The notes: generated from the sequence alone by a model not told the origin. Positions 32,776 to 41,542 are shown, counted from the first letter of the stretch. The stretch: 64,000 bases of DNA from JACPFV01 sp038043245 (GCA_038043245.1 JBBTCH010000001.1:124001-188000); one strand, 5' to 3'. A program made the numbers and translations.

Positions 32776-35640
32776 TTATAAGGTTCTAATCCGCGTCTGC
32801 TGGGCGCGCAGGGCTTCAATGTCCTTTTTCTTCTGCTTGACGTTGGCGCGTGCGCCTTCGACGATATGCGCGGGCGCTTTGCTGAGCTGAGGATTCGCCA
32901 GCTGCGCCTCGCCGCGCGCCAGTTCCTGTTCCAGTTTGGCGATCTGCTTATCCAGCCGCGCCAGCTCGGCGTCCTTGTCGATCAGGCCGGCCATCGGCAC
33001 CAGGATTTTCATGTTGCCGAGCAGGGCGACCGCGCATTGCGGCGCGGGTTCCTCGGCTTCGAGGAAATGCGGTTCGGTGATGCGTGCCAGTGATTCCACC
33101 CATCCATGCAGGCGTTGCATGCGTTCGACATCGCTCTTCGACGCATTCTGCATCAGCACCGGCAGCGGTTTGGCGGGGGACAGGTCCATCTCGCCGCGGA
33201 TCTGGCGCACGCCCAGCACAAAGGACTTGACCCATTCGATATCGTTTTCCGCCGCCTCATCGATTTTGGTTTTGTCGGCCAGCGGGTAGGGTTGCAGCAT
33301 GATGGTCGCCCCCGACTTTCCGGCCATCGGCGCAACCATTTGCCAGAGATCTTCGGTGATGAATGGCATCAGCGGGTGCAGCAATCGCAACACGGTTTCG
33401 AGCACGCGCAGCAGCGTGCGCCGTGCGCCGCGCTGGGCGGCGCTGTCACCGGATTGCAGCACCGGTTTGGTCAGTTCCAGATACCAGTCGCAGTATTCAT
33501 TCCAGACGAATTGATACAGAGACTGCGCCAGCAGGTCGAAGCGATAAGTCTTGAGGTGCTCGGCGGCTTCCTCCTCGACGCGCTGCAGGCGCGAGATGAT
33601 CCATTTGTCGGCGGTGCTGAGCGTGACCGCCGTGCTGGCGTCGAGGCCGACGTCCTGGTTTTCGCATTGCATCAACACGAAGCGCGTCGCGTTCCAGAGC
33701 TTGTTGCAGAAATTCCGGTAACCCTCAGCGCGGCCGGCGTCGAAGCGGATGTCACGACCTTGCGTGCACAGCGAAGCAAAAGTGAAGCGCAGCGCGTCCA
33801 CGCCGACCGGCGCGATACCCTCGGGATAGTCCTTGCGCGTCTTCTTCTCGATCTTCGGCGCAGTTTCCGGCTGCATCAGGCCGGTGGTGCGCTTCTTCAC
33901 CAGATCGTCAAGCGAAATGCCGTCGACCACGTCGAGGGGGTCGAGCACATTGCCCTTCGACTTCGACATCTTGTTGCCTTCGGGGTCGCGCACCAGTCCG
34001 GTGATGAAGACGTCGCGGAACGGCACGTCCTTCATGAAGTACCGGCCCATCATCACCATGCGTGCGACCCAGAAAAAGATGATGTCGAAGCCGGTGACCA
34101 GCACCGCGCCGGGATAGTGCTTCTTCAGTTCGGGCGTCTTGTCCGGCCAGCCCAGGGTCGCGAACGGCCAGATGTCCGACGAGAACCAGGTATCAAACAC
34201 GTCCTCGTCTTGTTTCAGTGCAAGGCTGGGGGCGAGTTTGTGTTTGGCACGCACTTCTTCTTCAGAGCGGCCGACATAGATCTTGCCGGCGTCGTCGTAC
34301 CAGGCCGGGATGCGATGACCCCACCAGAGCTGGCGGCTGATGCACCAGTCCTGGATGTTGTTGAGCCAATGGAAATACGTGGTCTTCCAGTTGTCCGGCA
34401 CGAAACGGATGCGACCGGATTCGACGGCATCAATCGCCGGCTTGGTGATCTTCGCGTAGCCGCCGTCCTTCTTCGTCAGATCCACGAACCACTGATCGGT
34501 GAGGTAGGGTTCCAGCACAGCGCCGCTGCGGTCGCCGCGCGGTACCTTCAACTTATGGTCTTCGATTTTCTCGACAAGGCCGAGCGCTTCGAGGTCGGCA
34601 ACAACTTTCTTGCGAGCGACGAAACGATCGAGGCCGTGATAGGACGCAGGTATCGAGCTTTTAACTGCTGCGACATCAAAAGCCTGAGAGATCGTTTCTC
34701 TGCGGGTGTGCGGTTGTTGTAGTGATGCGGATAGATCACCAACAATTTTTGCTGATTTATCGAAGATATTTATTAGCGGCAGTTTGTGGCGCTGCCCCAT
34801 GGCGTAGTCATTGAAATCATGCGCGGGCGTGATTTTGACCACGCCGGTGCCGAATTCTTTGTCCACGTAAGCATCGGCGATGACCGGGATCTCGCGTTCG
34901 CATAGCGGCAGCTTCACCGTCTTGCCGACAAGGTGTTTATAGCGCTCGTCGTCAGGGTGCACCGCCACGGCGGTATCGCCGAGCATGGTTTCCGGGCGCG
35001 TTGTCGCCACGACCAGCTGACCGGAGCCGTCGGCGAGCGGGTAGCGGAAGTGCCAGAGCTTGCCATTGGCTTCCTCGCTGACGACTTCGAGGTCGGAGAT
35101 GGCGGTTTGCAAGATCGGGTCCCAGTTCACCAGTCGCTTGCCGCGGTAGATCAGCCCGTCCTCATGCAGCTTGACGAAGTGTTCGATCACCGCCTTCGAG
35201 TAGGCGGGGTCCATGGTGAAAGCTTCGCGGCTCCAGTCCACCGATGAGCCCATGCGGCGGATCTGTCCGCCGATGGTGCCGGCCGAGTATTTCTTCCAGT
35301 CCCAGACTTTTTCGAGGAATTTCTCGCGTCCGAGCTCGGCGCGTGTCGGTTCACCCGCGAGTTTGAGGTTGCGCTCGACCACCATCTGCGTGGCGATGCC
35401 GGCGTGGTCGGTGCCGGGCTGCCACAGGGCGTCCTTGCCGGACATGCGCGCGTGGCGGATCAGCGCATCCATGATCGTGTGCTGGAAGGCATGACCCATG
35501 TGCAGGGTGCCGGTGACGTTCGGCGGCGGGATCATGATGGCGTAGCTTTCGCCTTTCCCAGAGGGCGCGAACCAGCCGTTTTTCTCCCAGGTGTCACGCC
35601 AGCGCGTTTCGACAGCACCGGGTTCGAAGGACTTTTCCAT
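32776..35640 (-). CDS. valS: Valyl-tRNA synthetase
   Basis: A 954-residue class I synthetase. The HIGH box is seen as P-P-P-N-V-T-G-T-L-H-M-G-H near residue 42-54, and the KMSKS box as G-N-K-M-S-K-S-K-G-N. The C-terminal coiled coil (about residues 885-945) is typical of ValRS. It charges tRNA-Val and edits threonine. ATG 35640 begins M-E-K-S-F-E-P; the longer frame runs into a dispersed repeat and is not real. It follows holC and pepA on the same strand, the usual gammaproteobacterial order. Confidence 0.97.
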   Translation of the reverse strand: MEKSFEPGAVETRWRDTWEKNGWFAPSGKGESYAIMIPPPNVTGTLHMGHAFQHTIMDALIRHARMSGKDALWQPGTDHAGIATQMVVERNLKLAGEPTRAELGREKFLEKVWDWKKYSAGTIGGQIRRMGSSVDWSREAFTMDPAYSKAVIEHFVKLHEDGLIYRGKRLVNWDPILQTAISDLEVVSEEANGKLWHFRYPLADGSGQLVVATTRPETMLGDTAVAVHPDDERYKHLVGKTVKLPLCEREIPVIADAYVDKEFGTGVVKITPAHDFNDYAMGQRHKLPLINIFDKSAKIVGDLSASLQQPHTRRETISQAFDVAAVKSSIPASYHGLDRFVARKKVVADLEALGLVEKIEDHKLKVPRGDRSGAVLEPYLTDQWFVDLTKKDGGYAKITKPAIDAVESGRIRFVPDNWKTTYFHWLNNIQDWCISRQLWWGHRIPAWYDDAGKIYVGRSEEEVRAKHKLAPSLALKQDEDVFDTWFSSDIWPFATLGWPDKTPELKKHYPGAVLVTGFDIIFFWVARMVMMGRYFMKDVPFRDVFITGLVRDPEGNKMSKSKGNVLDPLDVVDGISLDDLVKKRTTGLMQPETAPKIEKKTRKDYPEGIAPVGVDALRFTFASLCTQGRDIRFDAGRAEGYRNFCNKLWNATRFVLMQCENQDVGLDASTAVTLSTADKWIISRLQRVEEEAAEHLKTYRFDLLAQSLYQFVWNEYCDWYLELTKPVLQSGDSAAQRGARRTLLRVLETVLRLLHPLMPFITEDLWQMVAPMAGKSGATIMLQPYPLADKTKIDEAAENDIEWVKSFVLGVRQIRGEMDLSPAKPLPVLMQNASKSDVERMQRLHGWVESLARITEPHFLEAEEPAPQCAVALLGNMKILVPMAGLIDKDAELARLDKQIAKLEQELARGEAQLANPQLSKAPAHIVEGARANVKQKKKDIEALRAQQTRIRTL

Positions 35641-35644
35641 GATT

Positions 35645-35714
35645 GTCATTCTGAGCGTAGCGAAGAATCTGAGTTGGGTTGTGCGGTAGATCCCTCGCAT
35701 GCGCTCGGGATGAC
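35645..35714. repeat. Dispersed GTCATTC intergenic repeat
   Basis: The stretch runs from GTCATTCTGAGCG (35645-35657) to CGCTCGGGATGAC (35702-35714). These ends are imperfect inverted copies of each other (11 of 13 bases). The inner part includes AGCGAAGAATCTG, a motif I know from repeats scattered through many proteobacterial genomes. A half copy is at 32284 in the gap downstream of valS. Confidence 0.6.
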
Positions 35715-35733
35715 CACGCCTCAGGGCGTGGTC
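35712..35733. terminator. Hairpin across the holC stop codon
   Basis: GACCACGCC (35712-35720) and GGCGTGGTC (35725-35733) are perfect 9-base arms with a 4-base loop that contains the holC stop. No T tract follows, so it may slow transcription or protect the mRNA end and not terminate fully. Confidence 0.4.
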
Positions 35734-36152
35734 AGTTTGTGCGTTTCCAGCGCGTAGCCACGGTCACGGTAGAACTTGAAGCGCTCGCGCGATTTGGCGC
35801 GGCTGGCGGCGTCGCCGTGAACGATCTCCAGCACGCGTTCGAAGCGGCTGAAGAAACCCGGCACTTCCGCATCCAGATTGATCAAGACGTCGTGATGGCT
35901 GGCCAGAGGTTCGCCGTCGCCGATCAGCACGGAGGGTCGTGGTTCTTCGGTGCTCGCGCCCAGCCGCTCGTGCGCGATGAAGCTGCCTTGTCGGAACGTC
36001 CACAGCAGCTTGTCCACCTCTGCCGCCTGCGTCGGCGCATGGATATGCACACGCTTGCCTTCCGCGACCGCCTTTTCGCAAAGCTGGCAGGCGGTCAGCG
36101 CGATGCCGTTCTCCGAATCTTCCGGGAGAACATGAAAGTCAATGCGGGTCAC
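35721..36152 (-). CDS. holC: DNA polymerase III chi subunit
   Basis: A 143-residue protein of the HolC family: R-I-D-F-H-V-L at the start, A-C-Q-L-C-E-K-A near residue 23, T-F-R-Q-G-S-F-I-A-H-E near 55 and the S-R-E-R-F-K-F-Y-R-D-R-G-Y end. Chi links the clamp loader to single-strand binding protein at the replication fork. The start is GTG 36152, overlapping the pepA stop TGA (36151-36149), so it is translationally coupled to pepA. The longer frame upstream is the wrong frame of pepA. Confidence 0.93.
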   Translation of the reverse strand: MTRIDFHVLPEDSENGIALTACQLCEKAVAEGKRVHIHAPTQAAEVDKLLWTFRQGSFIAHERLGASTEEPRPSVLIGDGEPLASHHDVLINLDAEVPGFFSRFERVLEIVHGDAASRAKSRERFKFYRDRGYALETHKLTTP

Positions 36153-37660
36153 GCGTCGGTTTTCTTGGCGGCGTAGTTCAGCAGGTATTGCGTCAGCAGC
36201 GGCACCGGTCGTCCTGTAGCCGCCTTGCCTTTCCACGCGGTGCCGGCGACATCCAGATGTGCCCACTTCATCTTGCGGGTGAAGCGGTGCAGGAAGCAGG
36301 CGGCGGTGATGGCGCCGCCATCGCGGCCGCCGGTGATGTTGCCAACGTCGGCAAACTCGCTCTTGAGCATGGACTGGTAGTCCTCCCACAGCGGCAGCTG
36401 CCAGGCGCGGTCGCCGATGTCGTCACCGGCATCGAGCAGGGCGCGGGCCAGCGGCTGGGTGTTGCTGAACAGGCCGGAGGGGAAACTGCCGAGCGCGATG
36501 ACGCAGGCGCCGGTGAGCGTGGCGATGTCGATGCAATAGGCCGGTTCATAATTGCGCTCCACATACGTCAGCGCATCGGCGAGGATCAATCGGCCTTCGG
36601 CATCGGTGTTGAGCACTTCGATGGTGATGCCGGCCATGCTGGTGACGATGTCGCCGGGTTTGTTCGGCTGCTCGCTCAGCAGGTTCTCGGTCGCAGGCAC
36701 CGCGCCGACCAGATTGATCGGCAGCTTCAGTTCGGCAACGGCTTTGAAAGTGCCAAGTACCGAGGCGCCGCCGCACATGTCGAACTTCATCTCGTCCATC
36801 TTGTCGGCGGGCTTGATCGAGATGCCGCCGGCGTCGAAGGTCAGGCCCTTGCCGACCAGCGCCACCGGTTTTTCATCCTTCTTGCCTTTCATGTATTCAA
36901 GGACGATGAGCTTGGGCGGCTGCTGGCTGCCGCGCGCGACCGACAGGAACGAACCCATGCCGAGTTTTTCCAGCTCGGGTTTTTCCAGAACCTTGACCTT
37001 GATGCTGCTGTGTTCCTTCGCCAGTGCCAGCGCCTGTTCGGCGAGATAGGCGGGCGTGCAGATGTTGCCCGGCATGTTGGCGAGATTCTTCGCGAACGCG
37101 CTGCCGTGGCTGATGGCGAGAGCTTCGGCGAGGGCGCGTTCACCGGCAGGCAGGTCGCTGCGGCGCGGAACGTCGAAGGTCAGCCGTTCCAGTTTCAGTT
37201 GTGGCAGGGATTCGCGGGCTTTGGCGCCGCGCATCGCATCGAACCGGTAGAGCTCGGTTTCGGTGATCAGTGCGGCTTGGCGCACGTTCCAGCCGATGTC
37301 GCGGCCCTTGATCTCGAGGTGGGTCAGATAGCTGACGGCATCGATTGAACCGGTTTTGCGCAGTGCGCCGGCGGCGGCCGTGCAGGCCTTGCGGTAGGCG
37401 GCGTCATCAAATTCACGCTCTTTGCCCAGTCCTACCAGCAGCACGCGGTCGGCAAAGATGCCGGTCAACCCGTGCAGCATCAGGGTCGCGCCGAGCTTGC
37501 CATCCATGTCACCGCGGCGCAGTACCGTACTGATGGCATTTTTGCAGGCGGTGTCGAGCGCTTCCGCGGCTTCCGTGGGTTTGCGGCGATCGAATACGCC
37601 TACAATGACGCAGGCGACGCGCTGTTTTTCGGGATTGCCGCTTTTGACCAGGTATTCCAT
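36149..37660 (-). CDS. pepA: Leucyl aminopeptidase (M17)
   Basis: A 503-residue enzyme. The M17 signature N-T-D-A-E-G-R lies near residue 350. Metal and catalytic residues appear in V-G-K-G-L-T-F-D-A-G-G-I near 265 and K-F-D-M-C-G-G-A near 288. It removes N-terminal residues from peptides; in E. coli it also acts as a DNA-binding accessory factor. It is divergent from lptF with a MITE-like palindrome between them, and heads the pepA-holC-valS operon. Confidence 0.96.
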   Translation of the reverse strand: MEYLVKSGNPEKQRVACVIVGVFDRRKPTEAAEALDTACKNAISTVLRRGDMDGKLGATLMLHGLTGIFADRVLLVGLGKEREFDDAAYRKACTAAAGALRKTGSIDAVSYLTHLEIKGRDIGWNVRQAALITETELYRFDAMRGAKARESLPQLKLERLTFDVPRRSDLPAGERALAEALAISHGSAFAKNLANMPGNICTPAYLAEQALALAKEHSSIKVKVLEKPELEKLGMGSFLSVARGSQQPPKLIVLEYMKGKKDEKPVALVGKGLTFDAGGISIKPADKMDEMKFDMCGGASVLGTFKAVAELKLPINLVGAVPATENLLSEQPNKPGDIVTSMAGITIEVLNTDAEGRLILADALTYVERNYEPAYCIDIATLTGACVIALGSFPSGLFSNTQPLARALLDAGDDIGDRAWQLPLWEDYQSMLKSEFADVGNITGGRDGGAITAACFLHRFTRKMKWAHLDVAGTAWKGKAATGRPVPLLTQYLLNYAAKKTDA

Positions 37661-37736
37661 GGATTGCCCTAAAAATGTGATTTATCGGTGGCGAGCGGCG
37701 CAGTGTATTGAATGCGCCCACATTCGCCAAGATATT

Positions 37737-37999
37737 GGGGCCTGTTTCTGCGCATTTCACGCACACGACGGGAGCAGGTTTTGCGCAGGGCTAGGAACGA
37801 GGAGCGACACATAGACTCTATGCGAGCGACGAGTGACAACGCCATGCACAAAACCAGCCCCGTCCCTTCGGATTGCGCCCCTAAGCGCGCGATGCGGCGT
37901 TGCTCGCTCCTGGCAATGAGTCATTGCGTCGTCACTCGCGCCTTGCCTAGCGCGTTTGGGGGCGGCAACGTGTATGCGAAATGCGCAGAAACAGGCCCC
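37737..37999. repeat. MITE-like palindromic element between pepA and lptF
   Basis: Perfect 22-base inverted ends, 37737-37758 and 37978-37999 (beginning GGGGCCTGTTTCTGCGCATT), bound 219 bases with no gene. The next few bases are also partly inverted, and inner segments are roughly complementary too, so the whole could fold back. It lacks a transposase. The right end stops 5 bases before the lptF ATG, so the element supplies the lptF leader and perhaps its promoter. I recall similar intergenic repeats in other proteobacteria, but this needs a search. Confidence 0.65.
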
Positions 38000-38004
38000 T
38001 GCGC

Positions 38005-39114
38005 ATGAAACTGCGTATCCTCGATCGTTATCTGTTCTGGGAGACCGCCCAGGTCTGGCTGGCGGTTACCGCTGTTCTGCTGACGATCCTGCTGTCGGAC
38101 CGTTTCACCAAAGTGCTGGCGCTGGCGGTGTCCGGCGAAATCCCGCGTGAGTTCCTGTTGAAAGTGGCGGCGTTCAACGGTCTGCGGTTTCTGGTGTTGC
38201 TGATCCCGGTTTCGCTGCTGCTGGCGATCATGCTGGCGCTGGGCCGGCTGTACAAAGACCAGGAGATCGCGGCGATGGCCGGTTGCGGCGCCGGACTGCG
38301 TCATTTCTACCGGCCATTCGCCTGGTTGGCGGGAATACTCACGCTGCTGACCGCATTGCTGGCATTCGAATGGGGCCCTTGGGCGGCGCGTCGCATGGAC
38401 GCCTTGCTGACCGACGCCAGCGTCTCCGTTCAGTATTCCCCGTTCGAGGCCGGTCACTTCAAATCGGTCGCCGGGGGTCGCGCGATGTTTTACAGCGACT
38501 CGGTGGACAAGGAGGGTGTCGCCGGCGGCGTGTTCGCGGAGATTTCCGAGACACAAGGAGCGGCCGGGACCAGCCTGATCATGGCGAAACGAGGCGAGCA
38601 GACGATCGACCCCAAGACCGGTGAGCGTGTTCTGCAGCTGCACCAGGGCGTGCGTTACGACGGCGTGCCCGGTCGCGCCGATTACGAACTGCTGGGCTTC
38701 GATTCGTTCTCGTTACGCATACGACCGCCGCAGATCCTGGGTGTTTCCAGCAAGCGTGACCGCGCGCGCACCCGCGACCTGTTCGCATCAAGCGACCGCG
38801 AGGACATCGCCGAGCTGCATTGGCGGCTGGCCGCGCCGCTGTCGGTGTTGTTTCTGACCTTTCTGGCGGTGCCGCTGGCCCATCTGGCGCCACGCGCCGG
38901 CCGTTATTCCAAATTGGTCTGGGGCATCCTGGCCTATCTGCTGTATTCCAATCTGCTCGGTGTCGGCCAGACGTTGCTGAAGCAAGGGGCCGTGCCTGAA
39001 GCGGTCGGTCTTTGGTGGGTGCATGGACTGGCGGCGCTCGCGGTCTACGCGCTGGTCCGCGTGCGCATGGGCGGGTTCACCGGCAAGTCCTCTTTGCGTG
39101 GAGCGGCCGCATGA
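38005..39114 (+). CDS. lptF: LPS export permease LptF
   Basis: A 369-residue protein beginning M-K-L-R-I-L-D-R-Y-L-F-W-E-T. It has three N-terminal membrane helices, a periplasmic beta-jellyroll region (about residues 125-255) and three C-terminal helices, the YjgP/YjgQ layout. With LptG and LptB it extracts lipopolysaccharide from the inner membrane. ATG 38005 was chosen; an in-frame ATG at 37981 lies inside the palindromic element. The stop overlaps the lptG start (ATGA). Confidence 0.95.
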   Translation: MKLRILDRYLFWETAQVWLAVTAVLLTILLSDRFTKVLALAVSGEIPREFLLKVAAFNGLRFLVLLIPVSLLLAIMLALGRLYKDQEIAAMAGCGAGLRHFYRPFAWLAGILTLLTALLAFEWGPWAARRMDALLTDASVSVQYSPFEAGHFKSVAGGRAMFYSDSVDKEGVAGGVFAEISETQGAAGTSLIMAKRGEQTIDPKTGERVLQLHQGVRYDGVPGRADYELLGFDSFSLRIRPPQILGVSSKRDRARTRDLFASSDREDIAELHWRLAAPLSVLFLTFLAVPLAHLAPRAGRYSKLVWGILAYLLYSNLLGVGQTLLKQGAVPEAVGLWWVHGLAALAVYALVRVRMGGFTGKSSLRGAAA

Positions 39115-40181
39115 GGTTGCGTCGTCTCGATCTTTACGTCCTCAGCCATGTGCTGGCACTGACCGGACTGGTTGCGCTGGCCTTGCTGGCGGTGCAGAGC
39201 TTCCTCGCCTTTGTCGCCGAGATCGACTCGGTCGGCCAGGGCGGGTTTAGCTACGTGACGGCGCTGGCCTATACCGCGTTGATGATGCCGCGCGGTCTGT
39301 ATCTGATGCTGCCGGTGATCGCCATGCTCGGCACGCTGATGGGGCTCGGCGTGCTGGCCTCGCAGTCCGAGCTGACCGCGATGCGCGCCGCGGGCATCTC
39401 GGTGATGCGTATCGGGGGCTCAACGGTGCTCGCCGGTCTGGTGATGGCGCTGCTATGTCTGCTGATCGGCGACTGGCTGGCGCCCGAAGGTCAGTTGCGC
39501 GCCGAGGTGCTGCGCAATCAGGCGCAATACGGTTCGGCAGCGGTCGCCGGCGAACGCCCCCTGTGGCTGCGTCAAGGCGCCGACGTGATTCACATCAAGC
39601 AGCTACGTGCCGAGGACCACCTCGGTGAAACCGAGATCTTTACGCTTAGCAGCGAGCAGAAGCTGATGGCCGTCTCAAGGATCGGCGAGGCGAGATTCGA
39701 GAATGGCCGCTGGCTGCTGAAGGATGTGCAGCGCACGGAGTTCGGCGCACAGAGCGCGCAAGCACAGCAGCGATCCGAGCAGAGTTGGGAGGGGCAGCTC
39801 GCGCCCGAAGTGCTGCGCCTGTTCGTGCTCGAAACCAAGGCCTTGTCCATGCGCGGTCTCAGGCAACTGATTGCCTACATGGACGACAACCGTCTCGATG
39901 CATCCATCTACCGGCTTGCGTTCTGGCGCAAGGCGGTGGCTCCGCTCACCGTCATCGCTCTGATGCTGTTCACGGTGCCATTCGTGTTTGGGCCGTTGCG
40001 CAGCGCCGGCGCGGGTCAGCGCCTGCTGATCGGTATCCTGATCGGCCTGAGTTTCTACGTGGTCAATGACATCGTCGTCAATACGACCCAGCTTTACGGC
40101 TGGACGCCCTGGGCTTCCGCAGGGAGCCCAACGCTCGCGCTGTTTGCTGTCGCGCTCTGGCGTTTGCGCAGGGTTAGCTAG
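39111..40181 (+). CDS. lptG: LPS export permease LptG
   Basis: A 356-residue partner of LptF with the same arrangement of three helices, periplasmic domain and three helices. Landmarks are the L-D-L-Y-V-L-S-H-V opening, P-R-G-L-Y-L-M-L-P-V-I-A-M-L-G-T-L-M-G-L-G near residue 62, and R-L-L-I-G-I-L-I-G-L-S-F-Y-V-V-N-D near the end. It is coupled to lptF by an ATGA overlap. Its last 4 bases overlap the end of the convergent RDD gene. Confidence 0.95.
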   Translation: MRLRRLDLYVLSHVLALTGLVALALLAVQSFLAFVAEIDSVGQGGFSYVTALAYTALMMPRGLYLMLPVIAMLGTLMGLGVLASQSELTAMRAAGISVMRIGGSTVLAGLVMALLCLLIGDWLAPEGQLRAEVLRNQAQYGSAAVAGERPLWLRQGADVIHIKQLRAEDHLGETEIFTLSSEQKLMAVSRIGEARFENGRWLLKDVQRTEFGAQSAQAQQRSEQSWEGQLAPEVLRLFVLETKALSMRGLRQLIAYMDDNRLDASIYRLAFWRKAVAPLTVIALMLFTVPFVFGPLRSAGAGQRLLIGILIGLSFYVVNDIVVNTTQLYGWTPWASAGSPTLALFAVALWRLRRVS

Positions 40182-40606
40182 GGCCTGGTTTTCGACAGCA
40201 GCACGACTTCAGTATCTGAAAGCCGGTCATGCCAGGCGCGGCGCAGTGAATCCAGCCGGCACCACAGCACGCTGATCCCCAGCAGGATCAAAAATACAAA
40301 GCGTCGTATCGCGGTGGGCCAATTCAGCGCCGAGCCATCGGCCCTTCGCACCTGCAATCGCCAGGCGCGCATGCCCAGCGTCTGGCCGCCATGAACCCAG
40401 AACCAGCCGAAGAATGTGAAGCTGAGCAGGAACAACATGGCACGTGTGAAGCCGGGGCTGAGCTTCAGGCCCGCGAGGTTCGCCAGCAATGTCGCAATCA
40501 AGACCGCAACCAGCCACAGTCCGAGCAGCAGGAAAATGTCGTAAAACGCTGCGGCGAGGCGCCGCCACAGCGGGGCCGGCAGCACCGGCGAATTTGTCGG
40601 AGTCAT
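40178..40606 (-). CDS. RDD family membrane protein
   Basis: A 142-residue protein with three membrane helices and the RDD pattern: R-R-L-A-A-A-F-Y-D-I near residue 15, G-Q-T-L-G-M-R-A-W-R near 75, and D-R-L-S-D-T-E-V at the end. The family's function is unclear; some members act in ion transport. An RDD gene convergent with lptG is a familiar arrangement in gammaproteobacteria. Confidence 0.88.
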   Translation of the reverse strand: MTPTNSPVLPAPLWRRLAAAFYDIFLLLGLWLVAVLIATLLANLAGLKLSPGFTRAMLFLLSFTFFGWFWVHGGQTLGMRAWRLQVRRADGSALNWPTAIRRFVFLILLGISVLWCRLDSLRRAWHDRLSDTEVVLLSKTRP

Positions 40607-40621
40607 GGCTGCGGCGTTGCC

Positions 40622-41083
40622 TCAGCGGGACAGGCCAAGCAGTTGTGCGAAAGTTTCGCGCTCGCGCTGCTGTTCTTTCTTCAGCGTCGCTTCAATTTCG
40701 CCCGGCGTGTGCAGGCGGCCGACGCCGATGCCCGGGCAGCCGGGTTTCACTTCTTCTTCCCACACCCGGCGTTTCATGTTGGCGGGCCAGAACGGCCAGG
40801 TCCGGCATTGCTGCGGCCGTGCCGCATACACCGTGCAGCGCACACCGTTGAGGAACAGGCAATCGTTCTGCGGGTCGCGCAGATGGAACTGTCCGTTAGC
40901 CTTGGCACAGTAGGTCTTCGTGAACGCTGTCGTGTTGAGCTTGAGGTGACGCGCCAGCCGTCGGCGCTCGTCGAGCGTGACGTAAACATAGTCATAGCCG
41001 CCGCGCGCCTTGCAACATTCGCCGCAGCCGGTGCATTCAAAACGAATGCCCGAGGCGTAGACGTTCTTATCGATTTTTGGCAT
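40622..41083 (-). CDS. YkgJ-type cysteine cluster protein
   Basis: A 153-residue protein of the zinc/iron-chelating cysteine-cluster family: C-T-G-C-G-E-C-C near residue 17, C-L-F-L-N-G-V-R-C near 76, R-P-Q-Q-C-R-T-W-P near 90 and G-C-P-G at about 115. The eight or so conserved cysteines probably hold a metal or iron-sulfur centre. The function is unknown. It ends 15 bases before the RDD gene starts and is on the same strand. Confidence 0.87.
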   Translation of the reverse strand: MPKIDKNVYASGIRFECTGCGECCKARGGYDYVYVTLDERRRLARHLKLNTTAFTKTYCAKANGQFHLRDPQNDCLFLNGVRCTVYAARPQQCRTWPFWPANMKRRVWEEEVKPGCPGIGVGRLHTPGEIEATLKKEQQRERETFAQLLGLSR

Positions 41084-41230
41084 GGGGGATCATCGTCCGC
41101 TTGCAGTTCTTTAGTGTGGGTGTTTTCCGGCTTCGTGTGAAAAGCCGAAAAGCAATGATACTGAAAATGTACCACCCGCTTGTCCACCGGGATGGTTTTA
41201 CGCCCGAAAAAAGCGCTGTGCGGGTGCCCG

Positions 41231-41236
41231 TATAAT
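41231..41236 (+). promoter_or_regulatory. -10 box of first tRNA-Glu copy
   Basis: A perfect TATAAT lies 18 bases before the 5' end of the first tRNA-like copy. The -35 region is weak. An identical box at the same distance precedes the second copy at 41443-41448. Confidence 0.6.
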
Positions 41237-41254
41237 GCGCCGCTTCAATTTCCC

Positions 41255-41416
41255 GCTCCCATCGTCTAGAGGCCTAGGACGGAGCCCTCTCAAGGCTTAA
41301 ACCCGGGTTCGCGCAGTTCGCGCCAGCGAACTGATGCGAGGCGCGAAGCGCCGCAGCCCCGAGCACCAGCGAGGGGTGAGAGTCGCAAAAGCGACTCGAA
41401 CAATCCCGGTGGGTCG
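41255..41416 (+). pseudogene. tRNA-Glu copy interrupted in the T loop by a hairpin-rich insert
   Basis: Bases 41255-41311 are identical to the first 57 bases of the intact tRNA-Glu (CTC) downstream, through acceptor 5' strand, D arm, anticodon arm and the first half of the T arm. After GGGTTCG, 90 bases (41312-41401) intervene before AATCCCGGTGGG resumes. The insert holds at least three perfect stems: CAGTTCGC/GCGAACTG, GGCGC/GCGCC and GAGTCGC/GCGACTC, plus a weaker CCCC/GGGG. The 3' acceptor reads TGGGTCG in place of TGGGAGC and no CCA follows, so even removal of the insert would leave a defective stem. It keeps a good promoter and is probably transcribed. Confidence 0.75.
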
Positions 41417-41442
41417 TTGCTTCAATCCAATGGGCGCCTGCG

Positions 41443-41448
41443 TATAAT
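41443..41448 (+). promoter_or_regulatory. -10 box of intact tRNA-Glu
   Basis: TATAAT ends 18 bases before the tRNA 5' end. A poor -35 (CTTCAA, 41420-41425) is 17 bases upstream. The duplicated promoter shows that the repeat unit includes the promoter as well as the tRNA. Confidence 0.6.
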
Positions 41449-41466
41449 GCGCCCGCTTCATTTCCC

Positions 41467-41542
41467 GCTCCCATCGTCTAGAGGCCTAGGACGGAGCCCT
41501 CTCAAGGCTTAAACCCGGGTTCGAATCCCGGTGGGAGCGCCA
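41467..41542 (+). tRNA. tRNA-Glu (anticodon CTC)
   Basis: A 76-base tRNA. The acceptor stem is GCTCCCA/TGGGAGC with discriminator G and an encoded CCA. The anticodon stem GAGCC/GGCTT (with one G-U pair) holds the loop CTCTCAA, so the anticodon is CTC and reads GAG. The T arm CCGGG-TTCGAAT-CCCGG is complete. It is the intact second copy of a tandem pair. Confidence 0.93.

Noticed and set aside
41312..41401. tRNA insert as a group I intron
   Set aside because: Bacterial tRNA group I introns sit in the anticodon loop and are longer; this is a 90-nt T-loop insert made of simple hairpins, and the 3' acceptor strand is damaged.
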